A DNA stretch of 64,000 bases, taken from contig NZ_CP157794.1 of NCBI RefSeq assembly GCF_040111675.1, forward strand, positions 2,377,501 to 2,441,500. The letters run 5' to 3'. Shown piece by piece: positions 8,445 to 19,646 of this stretch. The first letter of the stretch is position 1; each line of letters starts with the position of its first letter. The translations under genes were made by a program, and so were the position numbers. The notes below the pieces were generated by a model. That model was given only the letters and a program-made list of their open reading frames with translations, had not been told where the DNA came from and did not search any database. This DNA comes from Salinarimonas sp. (GTDB lineage Bacteria; Pseudomonadota; Alphaproteobacteria; Rhizobiales; Beijerinckiaceae).

Positions 8445-9977
8445 TCAATCTCCGACGTACTCGTCCTCCACCTCCCGGCTGATCCTCGCCTCGCGGCGCT
8501 TGCGCATCGACAGGAAGACCGCGGTCGCCAGGAACAGGGCGGTGGCCGTGTAGAGCCCGATCGAGATGTTGCTCTGAACCAGGATCCACGGGTCGCCGCC
8601 CGAGATCGACAGGGCGCGCCGCAGCGAGCTCTCCATCTCGCGGCAGAGCAGCAGGCCCAGCACCACCGGCACGAGCGAGATGTCGAGCTTGCGCAGGACG
8701 AAGCCGACCACGCCGAAGGCGACCATCACCATCAGGTCGAAGGAGGAGTTCGAGATCGAGTAGATGCCCACGAACGACACCATCACCACGAGCGGCATCA
8801 GGGCCCAGAGCGGGACCGCCAGCATGCGCGTGAACACGCCGACCAGCGGCAGGTTGAGCACCAGCAGCACGAGGTTGGCGATGAACAAGGAGGCGATCAG
8901 GCCCCAGACGATGTCCGGCTGGTTCTGGAACAGCAGCGGCCCCGGCTGGATGTTGAGCGAGATCAGCAGCGCCAGCAGCACCGCGGTCGTGCCCGAGCCG
9001 GGAACCCCGAGCGCCAGCATCGGCACCAGCGCGCCGCCGGCGGCGGAATTGTTGCCCGCCTCCGGCGCCGCGACGCCGCGCGGGTCGCCCGTGCCGAAGG
9101 TGCCCTTCTTGTCCGAGTAGCGCTTCTCCATCGTGTAGGCCAGGAACGAGCCGAGCGAGGCGCCCGCACCGGGCAGCACGCCCGCGATGAAGCCGACGCC
9201 GGAGGAGCGCAGCATCGCCGGGAAGGTCGGCTTGATGTCGCTCCAGCGCGCGAAGGCGCGGTTCACCTTGATGGCCTGCGACCGCTCGTGCATCTGCTGC
9301 TCGAGCATGATCAGCACCTCGGAGATGGCGAACAGGCCCACCAGCGCCACGATGGGATGGAAGCCGTCGAAGAGGTGGAACGAGCCGAAGGTGAAGCGCG
9401 GCACGCCCGATTGCGGGTCGATGCCGACCGCGCCGAGCGCCAGCCCGATCGTCGCCGCGATCAGCGTCTTGGCCGGGTTCGCGCCGGTGATGCCGCCGAT
9501 CGTGGCGAAGGCCATGACGAAGAGCGCGAAATATTCCGCCGGGCCGAAATGGATCGCGAAGCGCACGAGCAGCGGCGCGAACAGCATCAGGCCGATCGTG
9601 GCGATGAATGCGCCGGTGAACGAGGCGATGCCGGAGATGGCGAGCGCTTCGGGCGCCTTGCCGGACTTCGCCATCGGGTAGCCGTCGAGACACGTCATCA
9701 TCGCCGGCTCGTCGCCGGGGATGTTGAGCATGATCGACGAGATGCGCCCGCCGTACATGCAGCCGTAATAGACGCACGTCAGCAGGATCAGCGAGGAGCC
9801 CGGCGGCAGGTCGAGGGAGAAGGCCAGCGGGATCAGCACCGCCACGCCGTTGACGGGCCCCAGCCCCGGCAGCGCGCCGACGATGGTGCCGATGAAGCAG
9901 CCGATCAGCGCGAGCGCGAGGTTCTGGGGCGTCAGCGCCTCGGCGAAGCCGATGAGGAGATAGCCGAGAATGTCCAC
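8445..9977 (-). CDS. tctA: Tripartite tricarboxylate transporter large permease TctA
   Basis: This 510-residue polytopic protein contains the TctA signatures GTIVGALPGLGPVNGVAVLIP near the start, YYGCMYGGRISSIMLNIPGD and GVPGSGTTAVLLALLI. It is the large membrane subunit of a tripartite tricarboxylate transporter, which uses an ion gradient and a periplasmic binding protein. It is the last gene of a tctC-tctB-tctA operon read on the minus strand, 49 bp after tctB. The arginine- and glutamate-rich C-terminus extends slightly past the usual end. Confidence 0.95.
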   Translation of the reverse strand: MDILGYLLIGFAEALTPQNLALALIGCFIGTIVGALPGLGPVNGVAVLIPLAFSLDLPPGSSLILLTCVYYGCMYGGRISSIMLNIPGDEPAMMTCLDGYPMAKSGKAPEALAISGIASFTGAFIATIGLMLFAPLLVRFAIHFGPAEYFALFVMAFATIGGITGANPAKTLIAATIGLALGAVGIDPQSGVPRFTFGSFHLFDGFHPIVALVGLFAISEVLIMLEQQMHERSQAIKVNRAFARWSDIKPTFPAMLRSSGVGFIAGVLPGAGASLGSFLAYTMEKRYSDKKGTFGTGDPRGVAAPEAGNNSAAGGALVPMLALGVPGSGTTAVLLALLISLNIQPGPLLFQNQPDIVWGLIASLFIANLVLLVLNLPLVGVFTRMLAVPLWALMPLVVMVSFVGIYSISNSSFDLMVMVAFGVVGFVLRKLDISLVPVVLGLLLCREMESSLRRALSISGGDPWILVQSNISIGLYTATALFLATAVFLSMRKRREARISREVEDEYVGD

Positions 9978-10026
9978 GCGCGTTTGTCCCGTGTGCGACG
10001 GCCGCCGAAAGCGGTCGGGGGGCGGC

Positions 10027-10470
10027 TCAGCCGAAGATCGGCCCCGCCGGCAGCGGCAGGCCGAAGCCCGCGTCGAAGAGGAAGAACAGGCCGAAGCCCA
10101 TCCCGGCGCCGAGCAGCACCGCCTGCAGCCAGGTCGCGCCCAGGATCTTGGCCAGCAGCATCGTCGCGATCAGCGTCGAGATCGGGAAGCCGAGGGGCTC
10201 GATCGCCATCGGATAGCCGAACAGGACCGCGAGCGTCGCGGCCTGGGCGAGGACCTGGGGCCAGCGGAACCAGACCGGGTCCGCGTCCGGGCGCACGATC
10301 AGGAACAGGGCGAACACGCCCATCGGCACCGCGACCATGCGCGGAAAGAAGGACGGGCCGGCCGGGTCGCCGAAGCGCACCGCGTAGGAGCCGGCCTCGA
10401 TCCAGTACCAGATCGCGAGGGCGAGAAAGATCGCCCCCGCGATGCGGTCGCTCCAGCGGGATTGCGCCAC
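10027..10470 (-). CDS. tctB: Tripartite tricarboxylate transporter small permease TctB
   Basis: This 147-residue protein has four hydrophobic spans and the TctB pattern: an N-terminal helix (RIAGAIFLALAIWYW), then GPSFFPRMVAVPMGVFAL. It is the small membrane subunit partnering TctA. The gene is sandwiched between tctC (16 bp upstream) and tctA, and one transcript is expected. Sequence conservation in TctB is low, so the assignment rests on topology plus context. Confidence 0.88.
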   Translation of the reverse strand: MAQSRWSDRIAGAIFLALAIWYWIEAGSYAVRFGDPAGPSFFPRMVAVPMGVFALFLIVRPDADPVWFRWPQVLAQAATLAVLFGYPMAIEPLGFPISTLIATMLLAKILGATWLQAVLLGAGMGFGLFFLFDAGFGLPLPAGPIFG

Positions 10471-10486
10471 GAGCGTCGTCCTTCGA

Positions 10487-11464
10487 TCAGTCGATCACGC
10501 CGATGGCCTTGGAGATCGCGCGCGTGCGCTCCTCGCTCTCCCGGACGAACGCCTCGAACTCCGCGCCGCCGCGCCAGATCGGGGTGAGGCCGGAGGACAC
10601 GGCGGCCTCCTGCCAGGCCTCGCTGTCGTAGAGCTCGTCGAGGATGTCGACCCAGCCCTGGTAGGCCTCGTCGGAGACGTCGCCGCCCGTGTAGAAGCCG
10701 CGCCAATTGTAGCCGACGGCCGGGATGCCCTGCTCGGTCGCGGTCGCGATGTCCGGATAGGCCGGCAGGCGCTCGTCCGCCATCACCGCGAGCGGCTTGA
10801 CGTCGCCGGACTGGATGAAGCCGCCGATCTCGCCGATGTCGGTGAGCACCGCGTCGATGTGGCCGCCCATCATCTGGGTCACGGCGTCGCCGCCGCCGGA
10901 GAACTCGACCCAGCGGATCTGCCCGAGCTGATCCTCCGGCACGCCGGCCTCCTGGGCCATCATCAGGAAGCGCAGGTGGTCCCAGCCGCCGATGGCGGAG
11001 GAGCCGCCGAGCACGACGGAGGTCGGATCGGCCTTCACCGCCTCGAGCAGGGCGTTGGCGTCGGCGTAGTCCGAGTCGGCCGGCACCATCAGCGTGCCGA
11101 CGTCGGCGCCGAGCATGCCGATCCAGCGCATCGTGTCGAGGCCGGACGGATAGCGCCCCTGCGCGATCTGGGTGATGCCCACCGTCGAGGTCGCGACGAT
11201 GAGGTTCTCGTCGCCGGGGCGCTTCGAGGCGACGTTGGCGAAGGCGACCGCGCCCACCGCGCCCGGCATGTTGGTGACCTGGACCGAGCCCGGAACGAGG
11301 TCCTGCTCGTCGAGGATGCGGCCCACCGTACGGCAGGTGAAGTCCCAGCCGCCGCCCGGATTGGCGGGGGCGATGCACTCGACGTTCGTGGGCTCGAAGG
11401 CCGCGACCGGGGTCGCGAACAGGGCGACGGCGGTCGCCGCCGGCGCGAGGCGCTTCAACATCAT
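10487..11464 (-). CDS. tctC: Tripartite tricarboxylate transporter substrate-binding protein (Bug/TctC family)
   Basis: This 325-residue periplasmic protein has a cleavable signal peptide (MMLKRLAPAATAVALFATPV, then AAF). The mature part starts with VECIAPANPGGGWDFTCRTV, the Bug-family ligand loop, and contains VTNMPGAVGAVAFANV and AVGYNWRGFYTGGDV. The start at 11464 has GGAGG seven bases upstream. It should bind a carboxylate for TctAB. The divergent neighbours, an HMG-CoA-lyase-like enzyme and a CoA-transferase, suggest a dicarboxylate or branched C5 acid as ligand. That is inference. Confidence 0.9.
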   Translation of the reverse strand: MMLKRLAPAATAVALFATPVAAFEPTNVECIAPANPGGGWDFTCRTVGRILDEQDLVPGSVQVTNMPGAVGAVAFANVASKRPGDENLIVATSTVGITQIAQGRYPSGLDTMRWIGMLGADVGTLMVPADSDYADANALLEAVKADPTSVVLGGSSAIGGWDHLRFLMMAQEAGVPEDQLGQIRWVEFSGGGDAVTQMMGGHIDAVLTDIGEIGGFIQSGDVKPLAVMADERLPAYPDIATATEQGIPAVGYNWRGFYTGGDVSDEAYQGWVDILDELYDSEAWQEAAVSSGLTPIWRGGAEFEAFVRESEERTRAISKAIGVID

Positions 11465-11765
11465 CTTGCTTCCTCCACTTCTTGCGGGCCCGCTCGGAGA
11501 GGCGGGCCGCGTTCTTGGCTGGCGGCAAGAAGACACCTGCCTTCGCCACCGGTCAAGCCGCTCTGGCCGCGGATGCCGCCGACCCGGGGGAAAAATTACC
11601 GATTCGAGAGGGTGGTTGCAGCATTGGTGCGCGCGCCGGTCCGTATCCGGCGGGAGATTTCGGCGATTCTGGTTTCCCGACGAGGTCGGATGGGCGAAAA
11701 CGCGCGGCGACGGGGTCCGCGCTCGTGTATGGTCCCCCGATCCGCAGGACAGGAAAGGAACGGTC

Positions 11766-12725
11766 ATGGCCGAGGCTGTGCATCCCGTGCCCGAGGGCGC
11801 CACCATCGAGGTCTGCGAGGTCGGGCCCCGCGACGGCTTCCAGATCGAGCGGACCTTCATCCCCACCGCCGAGAAGATCGCCATCGTCAACGCGCTGGCG
11901 AGATCCGGCATCCGGAAGATCCAGGCCACCTCCTTCGTCTCGCCCCGCGCGGTGCCGCAGCTCGCCGACGCCGAGGACGTGCTCGCGGGAATCGAGCGCA
12001 CGCCGGGGCTCGTCCTCACGGCGCTCGTGCCGAACGCGCGCGGCGCCGAGCGCGCGGCGCGCACGCAGGTCGACGTGATGGGCCTGTTCTGCTCGGCCTC
12101 CGAGACCCATTCGCGCAAGAACGTCAACGCCTCGGTGGACGAGACGCTGGCGCGCTTCCCGCCCGTAGTCGAGATCGCCAGGGCCGCCGGCAAGCGCGTC
12201 CAGGGCGGCGTCGCCACCGCCTTCGGCTGCCCCTTCGAGGGCGAGGTCGATCCGCAGGCCGTCGTGAAGATCGCGCGCTTCTACCGCGATCTCGGCATCG
12301 TCGACCTCAATCTCGGCGACACGACCGGCATGGCCACGCCGCTGACGGTCCGCGCCGTGCTGGCCGCCTTGCGCGAGGCGGTGCCCGAGATGATTGCGAC
12401 GCTGCACTTCCACAACACCCGCGGCGTCGGACTCGCCAACGTCATGGTCGGGCTCGCGGAGGGGATCACCCGCTACGATTCCTCCGTCGGCGGGCTCGGC
12501 GGCTGCCCCTTCGCCGCCGGCGCCACCGGCAACATCTGCACGGAGGACCTCGTCTACCTGCTGCACGAATCGGGCTACGAGACCGGCATCGACCTCGACG
12601 CGCTGATCGCGGCGGCGAAGCGCACCGAGCGCGCCATCGGCCGCGAGCTGCCCGGGCAGGTGATGAAGGCCGGCCCGCGCCTCACCCGCCATTCCGTGGA
12701 CGCCGTCGCCACGGCTGCGGGGTGA
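11766..12725 (+). CDS. Hydroxymethylglutaryl-CoA lyase family protein
   Basis: This 319-residue DRE-TIM metallolyase has CEVGPRDGFQIE with the catalytic Arg and metal-binding Asp. It also has LFCSASETHSRKNVN, LNLGDTTGM, LHFHNTRG with the two metal-binding His, and GGCPFAAGATGNICTED with the active-site Cys. These fit HMG-CoA lyase, which yields acetyl-CoA plus acetoacetate; relatives cleave citramalyl-CoA or other 3-hydroxyacyl-CoAs. The ATG at 11766 follows AGGAAAGGAACGGTC. It sits 5 bp before a CoA-transferase gene and diverges from tctCBA, so a peripheral acid-degradation role is more likely than leucine breakdown alone. Confidence 0.85.
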   Translation: MAEAVHPVPEGATIEVCEVGPRDGFQIERTFIPTAEKIAIVNALARSGIRKIQATSFVSPRAVPQLADAEDVLAGIERTPGLVLTALVPNARGAERAARTQVDVMGLFCSASETHSRKNVNASVDETLARFPPVVEIARAAGKRVQGGVATAFGCPFEGEVDPQAVVKIARFYRDLGIVDLNLGDTTGMATPLTVRAVLAALREAVPEMIATLHFHNTRGVGLANVMVGLAEGITRYDSSVGGLGGCPFAAGATGNICTEDLVYLLHESGYETGIDLDALIAAAKRTERAIGRELPGQVMKAGPRLTRHSVDAVATAAG

Positions 12726-12730
12726 GCGCG

Positions 12731-13912
12731 ATGGACCAGCCTCTGGCCGGGGTGAAGGTCGTCGACCTCACCCGCATCCTGTCGGGCCCGTTCTGCTCGA
12801 TGCTGCTCGGAGATCTCGGCGCCGACGTGATAAAGATCGAGGCTCCCGAAGGCGATCACGTCCGGGGCCAGGGCGCGATCGTCGAGGGAATGTCCTGGTA
12901 CTTCGCGAGCTTCAACCGCAACAAGCGCTCGATCACCCTCGACCTGCGCTCGGAGGAGGGCAAGGCGATCCTCCACCGGCTGGTGGAGGGCGCCGACGTG
13001 CTCGTCGAGAACTTCCGTCCGGGCGTCCTCGACAAGCTCGGCCTCGGCGAGGCCGCGCGCGAGCGGCTCAACCCGCGCCTCGTCGTGGCGAGCGTCAACG
13101 GCTACGGCTCGACCGGCCCTTATGCCGAGCGCCCCGCCTTCGACTTCATCGCCCAGGCGATGTCGGGCTTCATGGCGGCGAACGGCACGCCCGAGACGGG
13201 CCCCCTGCGCTGCGCCCCGCCGATCACCGATCTCGTGGCGGGCCTCTACGCCGCCTTCGGCGTGCTGGCGGCCCTGCGCGTGCGCGACCGGGACGGACGC
13301 GGCCAGGCGGTCGAATCCTCCATGATGATGGGCATGGTCTCGATGCTGGCCTATCTCTCGGCCGCCCAGCTCGCCACCGGCGCGAGCCCTCCGCCCACCG
13401 GCAACGACCATCCCGTCGCCTCGCCCTACGGCCTGTTCCAGGCGTCCGACGGCGGCGTGGCGGTGGCGCCCTCCACCGCGCCGATCCTGCACCGCTTCAT
13501 GAAGACGATCGGGCTCGAGCACCTGCTCGACGAGCCGCGCTTCGCCACCAACGCCGACCGCGTGGCGCATCGCCGCGCGCTCAACGCGCTCATCGACGAG
13601 GCCATGCGTCACGAGACCCAGGACGTCTGGATCGCCCGCCTCAACGCCGCCGGCGTCCCCTGCGGGCGCGTCCAGACGCTGGCCGAGGTGGTCGAGGACC
13701 CGCAGGTGGCGGCGCAGGAGATGGTGCTCGACGTGCCCCATCCCGGTCACGGCGTGGTGCGGATGACAGGCTTTCCCGTCAAGCTGTCGCAGACCCCCTG
13801 CCGCATCAACCGCCCGGCCCCGGATCTCGGCGCCGACACCGAGGCCGTCCTGGCGCAGGCCGGGTTCTCGGCGGACGAGATCGCGCGCTTCCGCGAGGCG
13901 GGGGTGGTGTGA
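12731..13912 (+). CDS. CaiB/BaiF type III CoA-transferase
   Basis: This 393-residue protein has the family N-terminus LAGVKVVDLTRILSGPFCSM, then IKIEAPEGDHVRG and VLVENFRPGVLDKLG. Asp138 in AFDFIAQAMSG matches the nucleophilic Asp of type III CoA-transferases, which forms the acyl-anhydride intermediate. It is therefore expected to move CoA onto a carboxylic acid. The ATG at 12731 is used; an in-frame GTG three codons upstream is an alternative. It follows the HMG-CoA-lyase-like gene by 5 bp, so the pair would activate and then cleave the same acid. The substrate is unknown. Confidence 0.87.
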   Translation: MDQPLAGVKVVDLTRILSGPFCSMLLGDLGADVIKIEAPEGDHVRGQGAIVEGMSWYFASFNRNKRSITLDLRSEEGKAILHRLVEGADVLVENFRPGVLDKLGLGEAARERLNPRLVVASVNGYGSTGPYAERPAFDFIAQAMSGFMAANGTPETGPLRCAPPITDLVAGLYAAFGVLAALRVRDRDGRGQAVESSMMMGMVSMLAYLSAAQLATGASPPPTGNDHPVASPYGLFQASDGGVAVAPSTAPILHRFMKTIGLEHLLDEPRFATNADRVAHRRALNALIDEAMRHETQDVWIARLNAAGVPCGRVQTLAEVVEDPQVAAQEMVLDVPHPGHGVVRMTGFPVKLSQTPCRINRPAPDLGADTEAVLAQAGFSADEIARFREAGVV

Positions 13913-13963
13913 GGCGCGGGCGCCGCCTTGCCGCCGCCGCCGATACCGGCTAGAGCCGCGCGC

Positions 13964-14815
13964 ATGACCGACACCAAAGCCGCCCCCGTCGTCGCCGCCG
14001 GCTCCGTGCGCTTCGGCAACGACCTCCCGCTCGCGCTGATCGCCGGCCCCTGCGCCATGGAGAGCCGCGCCCACGCCCTCGAGACGGCCGCCGCGCTCAA
14101 GGAGATCGCCGAGCGCCTCGGCATCGGGCTCGTCTACAAGTCGTCCTTCGATAAGGCGAACCGCACCTCGGCGGGCTCGGCGCGCGGGATGGGGCTCTCC
14201 GCCGCGCTCCCGGTCTTCGCCGAGATCCGCGAGAGCCTGGGGCTGCCCACGCTGACCGACGTGCACGAGGGGGCGCAGTGCGCCCCCGTCGCCGAGGCGG
14301 TCGACATCCTGCAGATCCCCGCCTTCCTCTGCCGCCAGACCGACCTCCTCCTCGCCGCCGCGGCGACGGGGCGGGTCGTCAACGTCAAGAAGGGCCAGTT
14401 TCTGGCCCCCTGGGACATGGCGAACGTGGTGGCCAAGGTGGTCGGCGCCGGCAATCCGAACGTGCTCGCCACCGAGCGCGGCGTTTCCTTCGGCTACAAC
14501 ACCCTCGTCTCCGACATGCGCGCGCTGCCGATCATGGCGCGGACGACGGGCGCGCCGGTGATCTTCGACGCCACCCATTCCGTGCAGCAGCCGGGCGGGC
14601 AGGGGGCCACCTCCGGCGGCCAGCGCGAGTTCGTCCCCGTCCTCGCCCGCGCCGCCGTGGCGGTGGGCGTCGCGGGCGTCTTCGTCGAGACCCACGAGGC
14701 CCCCGAGCGCGCGCCCTCCGACGGCCCCAACATGGTCCGCCTCGCCGAGATGGAGGACCTGCTCGCCGAGCTGATGGCGTTCGACCGGCTGGCGAAGGGG
14801 CGGCGTGGGCGGTGA
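13964..14815 (+). CDS. kdsA: 3-deoxy-8-phosphooctulonate synthase (KDO-8-phosphate synthase)
   Basis: This 283-residue enzyme condenses phosphoenolpyruvate with arabinose-5-phosphate to make KDO-8-P for lipopolysaccharide. The DAHP-synthetase-I/KDSA family blocks are plain: [73 protein letters not shown] and [20 protein letters not shown]. The ATG at 13964 is chosen because upstream codons are proline-rich and unconserved. It lies two genes before eno, a common rhizobial arrangement. Confidence 0.96.
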   Translation: MTDTKAAPVVAAGSVRFGNDLPLALIAGPCAMESRAHALETAAALKEIAERLGIGLVYKSSFDKANRTSAGSARGMGLSAALPVFAEIRESLGLPTLTDVHEGAQCAPVAEAVDILQIPAFLCRQTDLLLAAAATGRVVNVKKGQFLAPWDMANVVAKVVGAGNPNVLATERGVSFGYNTLVSDMRALPIMARTTGAPVIFDATHSVQQPGGQGATSGGQREFVPVLARAAVAVGVAGVFVETHEAPERAPSDGPNMVRLAEMEDLLAELMAFDRLAKGRRGR

Positions 14816-14926
14816 CGCCGCGGCGCCGGTGCGCGCCGTCCGCGCAGCCGGCATGCGCATCGCCCCTCTGCCGAACGGGGCGCGGGGCCGCTAAGCTGCG
14901 CGCATGAGTTCCCAGGACCGGGCCCC

Positions 14927-16125
14927 GTGACGACCGAGGCCGCCGCCACCGACCGCGAGATCCGCCTCGCCATCGCGATCTTCGCCGTGGCGGGCTTCGC
15001 CTCGACCGTGTCCTCGCGCATCGCGGACCCGCTCGTCACCACCATCGCGGCCGATCTCGCCGCCTCGGTGAAGACGATCGCGCTCCTCGCCACCGCCTTC
15101 GCGCTGCCCTACGCGCTGATCCAGCCGGTGCTGGGCCCGATCGGCGACGCGGTGGGCAAGCTCGCCGTGATGCGCGCCTGCCTCGTCGTGCTGGGGCTGA
15201 GCCTCGTCGCCTCCGTCTTCGCGCCGGACGAGACGACGCTGCTGGCGCTGCGGGTGATCTCCGGCGCCGCGGCGGGCGGCGTGATCCCGCTCGCGCTGGC
15301 CGCCATCGGCGACCGGGTCGGCATGGAGGGGCGGCAGGTGGCGATCAGCCGCTTCCTCTCCGCCGTGATCCTCGGCCAGCTCGCCGGGGCGACGCTGTCG
15401 GGCGCGCTCGCCCTCGTCATCGGCTGGCGCGGCGTCTTCGCGCTCTCCGCCGGGCTCGTCGCCCTCGCGATCCTCGCCGTGACCTTCGGCGCCGCGCGCT
15501 CGCGCGAGCCGCGGCGCGCCGTCGACCCGAAGCTCGCGCTCGCGCGCTATCGCACCCTCCTCGGCATGGTGCGGGCGCGCGCCCTGTTCGCCTTCGTCCT
15601 CGTCGAGGCGGCGGCGATCTTCGGGCTCTTTCCCTTCGTCTCCGTCCTGCTCGAGCGCCGCGACGCCGGCGGGCCGGCGGAGGCGGGGCTCGTCATCGGC
15701 GGCTTCGCGATCGGCGGCCTGCTCTATGCGCTCGTCCTGGTGCGCCCGCTGGTGCGGCTGCTCGGCACCAGCCGGATGGTGGCGTCGGGCGGCGTGCTCT
15801 GCGCCGGCGCGATCCTCGTCGTCGCCGCCTCGGCCGACTGGCGGCTGACGGCCGGCGCCTTCACCGCGCTCGGGCTCGGCTTCTACATGATGCACAACTC
15901 GTTTCAGACGCAGGTCACCGAGCTCACCGCCGAGGCCCGCGGCTCGGCCACCGCGCTGCACGCCTGCTTCTTCTTCATCGGCGCGGCGCTCGGCCCCGCC
16001 CTCGTCGGCGGCGGCTTCGCGCTTCTCGGCGAGGTCGCGACCCTCGTCGTGTGCGCCGCCGCCTGCGCCGTGCTCGGGCCGGTGGCGGGGGCGATCCTCG
16101 CGCGCACCGACCCCGCCCGGATGCC

Positions 16126-16144
<19 letters not shown>
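14927..16144 (+). CDS. MFS transporter
   Basis: This 405-residue protein has about twelve hydrophobic spans and a major-facilitator loop motif between spans 2 and 3 ([13 protein letters not shown]). The region [22 protein letters not shown] resembles drug/sugar-efflux MFS members such as the arabinose-efflux group. It starts at a GTG at 14927; an ATG at 14904 is out of frame and closes after eight codons. The 3' end overlaps the convergent queF by 19 bp. The substrate is not deducible. Confidence 0.8.
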
Positions 16145-18019
<1,875 letters not shown>

Positions 18020-18031
18020 GAGGCGCGCCCC

Positions 18032-18742
18032 TCACAGGGCGTCGAGCAGCGCCTCCAGGGCCTCGATCGAGTCCACCACGTGGTCGGCGTGCGGCTCCAC
18101 CTCGGCGCGCGCGGCGGCCCGGCGGGGACCGCTGAGGACCGCGATGGCGACGACGCCCGCGGCTCGCGCGGCGTGGAGGTCGTGCAGGCTGTCGCCGACG
18201 AGCGCGACCTCGCGCGGCGCGAGACCGGTCGCCGCGACGAACGCGGCGACCATGCCGGGCTCGGGCTTCGCGCCCCAGCCGCTGTCGTAGCCCGCCACGA
18301 AGGGGCAATGCCCGGCGATGCCCAGCGCCGCCGCCTGGGCGCGGGCGGAGGCCTCCGAATCGTTGGTCGCGACCCCGAGCGCCACGCCGCGCGCCGCCAG
18401 CCGGGCGAACAGGGCGGCGGGCGCGCCGATCGGCGTGAGGCTGTCGAGCCCGTGCCGGGCGAGGAGCGCGTCCACCTCCGTGCGGAAGGCCAGGTCCGGC
18501 GCGCGCCCGAGAATATCCGCCCAGGCCGGGGCGAACGCGTCCGTCGAGCCCGCGACGAGGGGAGAGGAGGGCAGGAATCGCTTCTCCTCCGCAACGTAAT
18601 GGCTGACCGCCATCAGGCGCGCCAGCCGCTCGCCGTCGCCGCGGGCGAGGTGGCGCATCACCGCGTCGAAGGCCGGGCCCCAGGTGAGATCGAAGTCGAT
18701 CAGCGTGCCGTCCTTGTCGAACACAAGCCCCTTCAAGCCCAT
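18032..18742 (-). CDS. HAD-superfamily hydrolase (phosphoglycolate-phosphatase-like)
   Basis: This 236-residue protein contains HAD motif I VFDKDGTLIDFD, motif II ATNDSE, motif III Lys in GAKPEPGM and motif IV VGDSLHDLHAARAAG. The helical cap between motifs I and II places it in the Gph-like subgroup. It probably removes phosphate from a small metabolite; the substrate is not certain. The ATG at 18742 is six codons before motif I, as expected. Its 3' end is 12 bp from the end of eno, convergent. Confidence 0.85.
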   Translation of the reverse strand: MGLKGLVFDKDGTLIDFDLTWGPAFDAVMRHLARGDGERLARLMAVSHYVAEEKRFLPSSPLVAGSTDAFAPAWADILGRAPDLAFRTEVDALLARHGLDSLTPIGAPAALFARLAARGVALGVATNDSEASARAQAAALGIAGHCPFVAGYDSGWGAKPEPGMVAAFVAATGLAPREVALVGDSLHDLHAARAAGVVAIAVLSGPRRAAARAEVEPHADHVVDSIEALEALLDAL

Positions 18743-18987
18743 CGTCCTCGCCCTCGTCGCGCCGGAATGCGCGTCCTGTCTAGACGGCGCGACCGCCTCG
18801 CGGAAGCCCGCTTCGCGCCCCGCGCGTCTGTGGACCACTCTTCACACAGGGTTGCTCGTTTGGTGACGATGCAATATTCGTTTTGTCGAGAATCGTTGGG
18901 ACCCGGAATCGGAGCCATTTTGGGGGGCTGCGGTCGGCGGATCAGCCGAACGGGCCGGGTCGCCGGCCCGATGAGGAGTGGAGCGTC

Positions 18988-19413
18988 ATGGCCGAAGAAA
19001 TTCCGACCGTCGATTACGTCGCCGTCGCCGCCGACGTCGTCTCGTCCTACGTCGCCAACAACTCGCTGCCGGCGCAGGATCTACCGGCGCTGATCGAGCA
19101 GGTCCACGGGGCGTTCAAGGCCCTCGGCCACCCGCGCGAGCCGGAGGCGGCCCAGCCGCTCAAGCCCGCGGTGCCGATCCGCCGGTCCGTCACGCCGGAC
19201 TTCATCGTCTGCCTGGAGGACGGCAAGAAGTTCAAGTCGCTCAAGCGGCACCTGCGCACGCGCTACGGCCTGACGCCCGAGCAGTACCGGGAGAAGTGGG
19301 GACTGCCGGACGATTACCCGATGGTCGCGCCCAACTACGCGCGCGCCCGCTCCGACCTCGCCAAGGAGATGGGCCTCGGGCAGCAGCGCCGCCGCCGCCG
19401 CGCGCCGCGCTGA
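18988..19413 (+). CDS. mucR: MucR/Ros-family transcriptional regulator with incomplete zinc site
   Basis: This 141-residue regulator has the family N-terminal oligomerisation region (VAADVVSSYVANNSLP) and C-terminal Ros-type zinc-finger domain: FIVCLEDGKKFKSLKRHLRT, then YGLTPEQYREKWGLPDDYPM and ARSDLAKEMGLG. Known ligands in Ros are Cys, Cys or Asp, His and a second His four or five residues later. Here the Cys, Asp and first His are present, but positions +4 and +5 are Arg and Tyr. In rhizobia and Brucella MucR is a global AT-rich-DNA-binding regulator of surface polysaccharide and cell-cycle genes. A possible promoter (TTGCTC, 17 bp, TATTCG) lies at 18852-18880. Confidence 0.9.
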   Translation: MAEEIPTVDYVAVAADVVSSYVANNSLPAQDLPALIEQVHGAFKALGHPREPEAAQPLKPAVPIRRSVTPDFIVCLEDGKKFKSLKRHLRTRYGLTPEQYREKWGLPDDYPMVAPNYARARSDLAKEMGLGQQRRRRRAPR

Positions 19414-19646
19414 CGCGCCGGCCGTCCGGGGAGCCGAGGCGGACGCGCGTCGCCGGCGCGGCGCGCGCGAGCCGGGCGTCGCGTCGACGTCGTTCGGCCG
19501 GCGTCGCCCCGGGCGCCGGGCGCGTTCGGCTCGGGCGCCTCCTTCCTACCTGGAATTGTATTCTGGATTTGTTCTCACAACCTTCTTGACAGTGCGCTCA
19601 CGAAATGCACCCATTGGCCGTCGTCATCGTGAAGGGCGGAAAGCCG

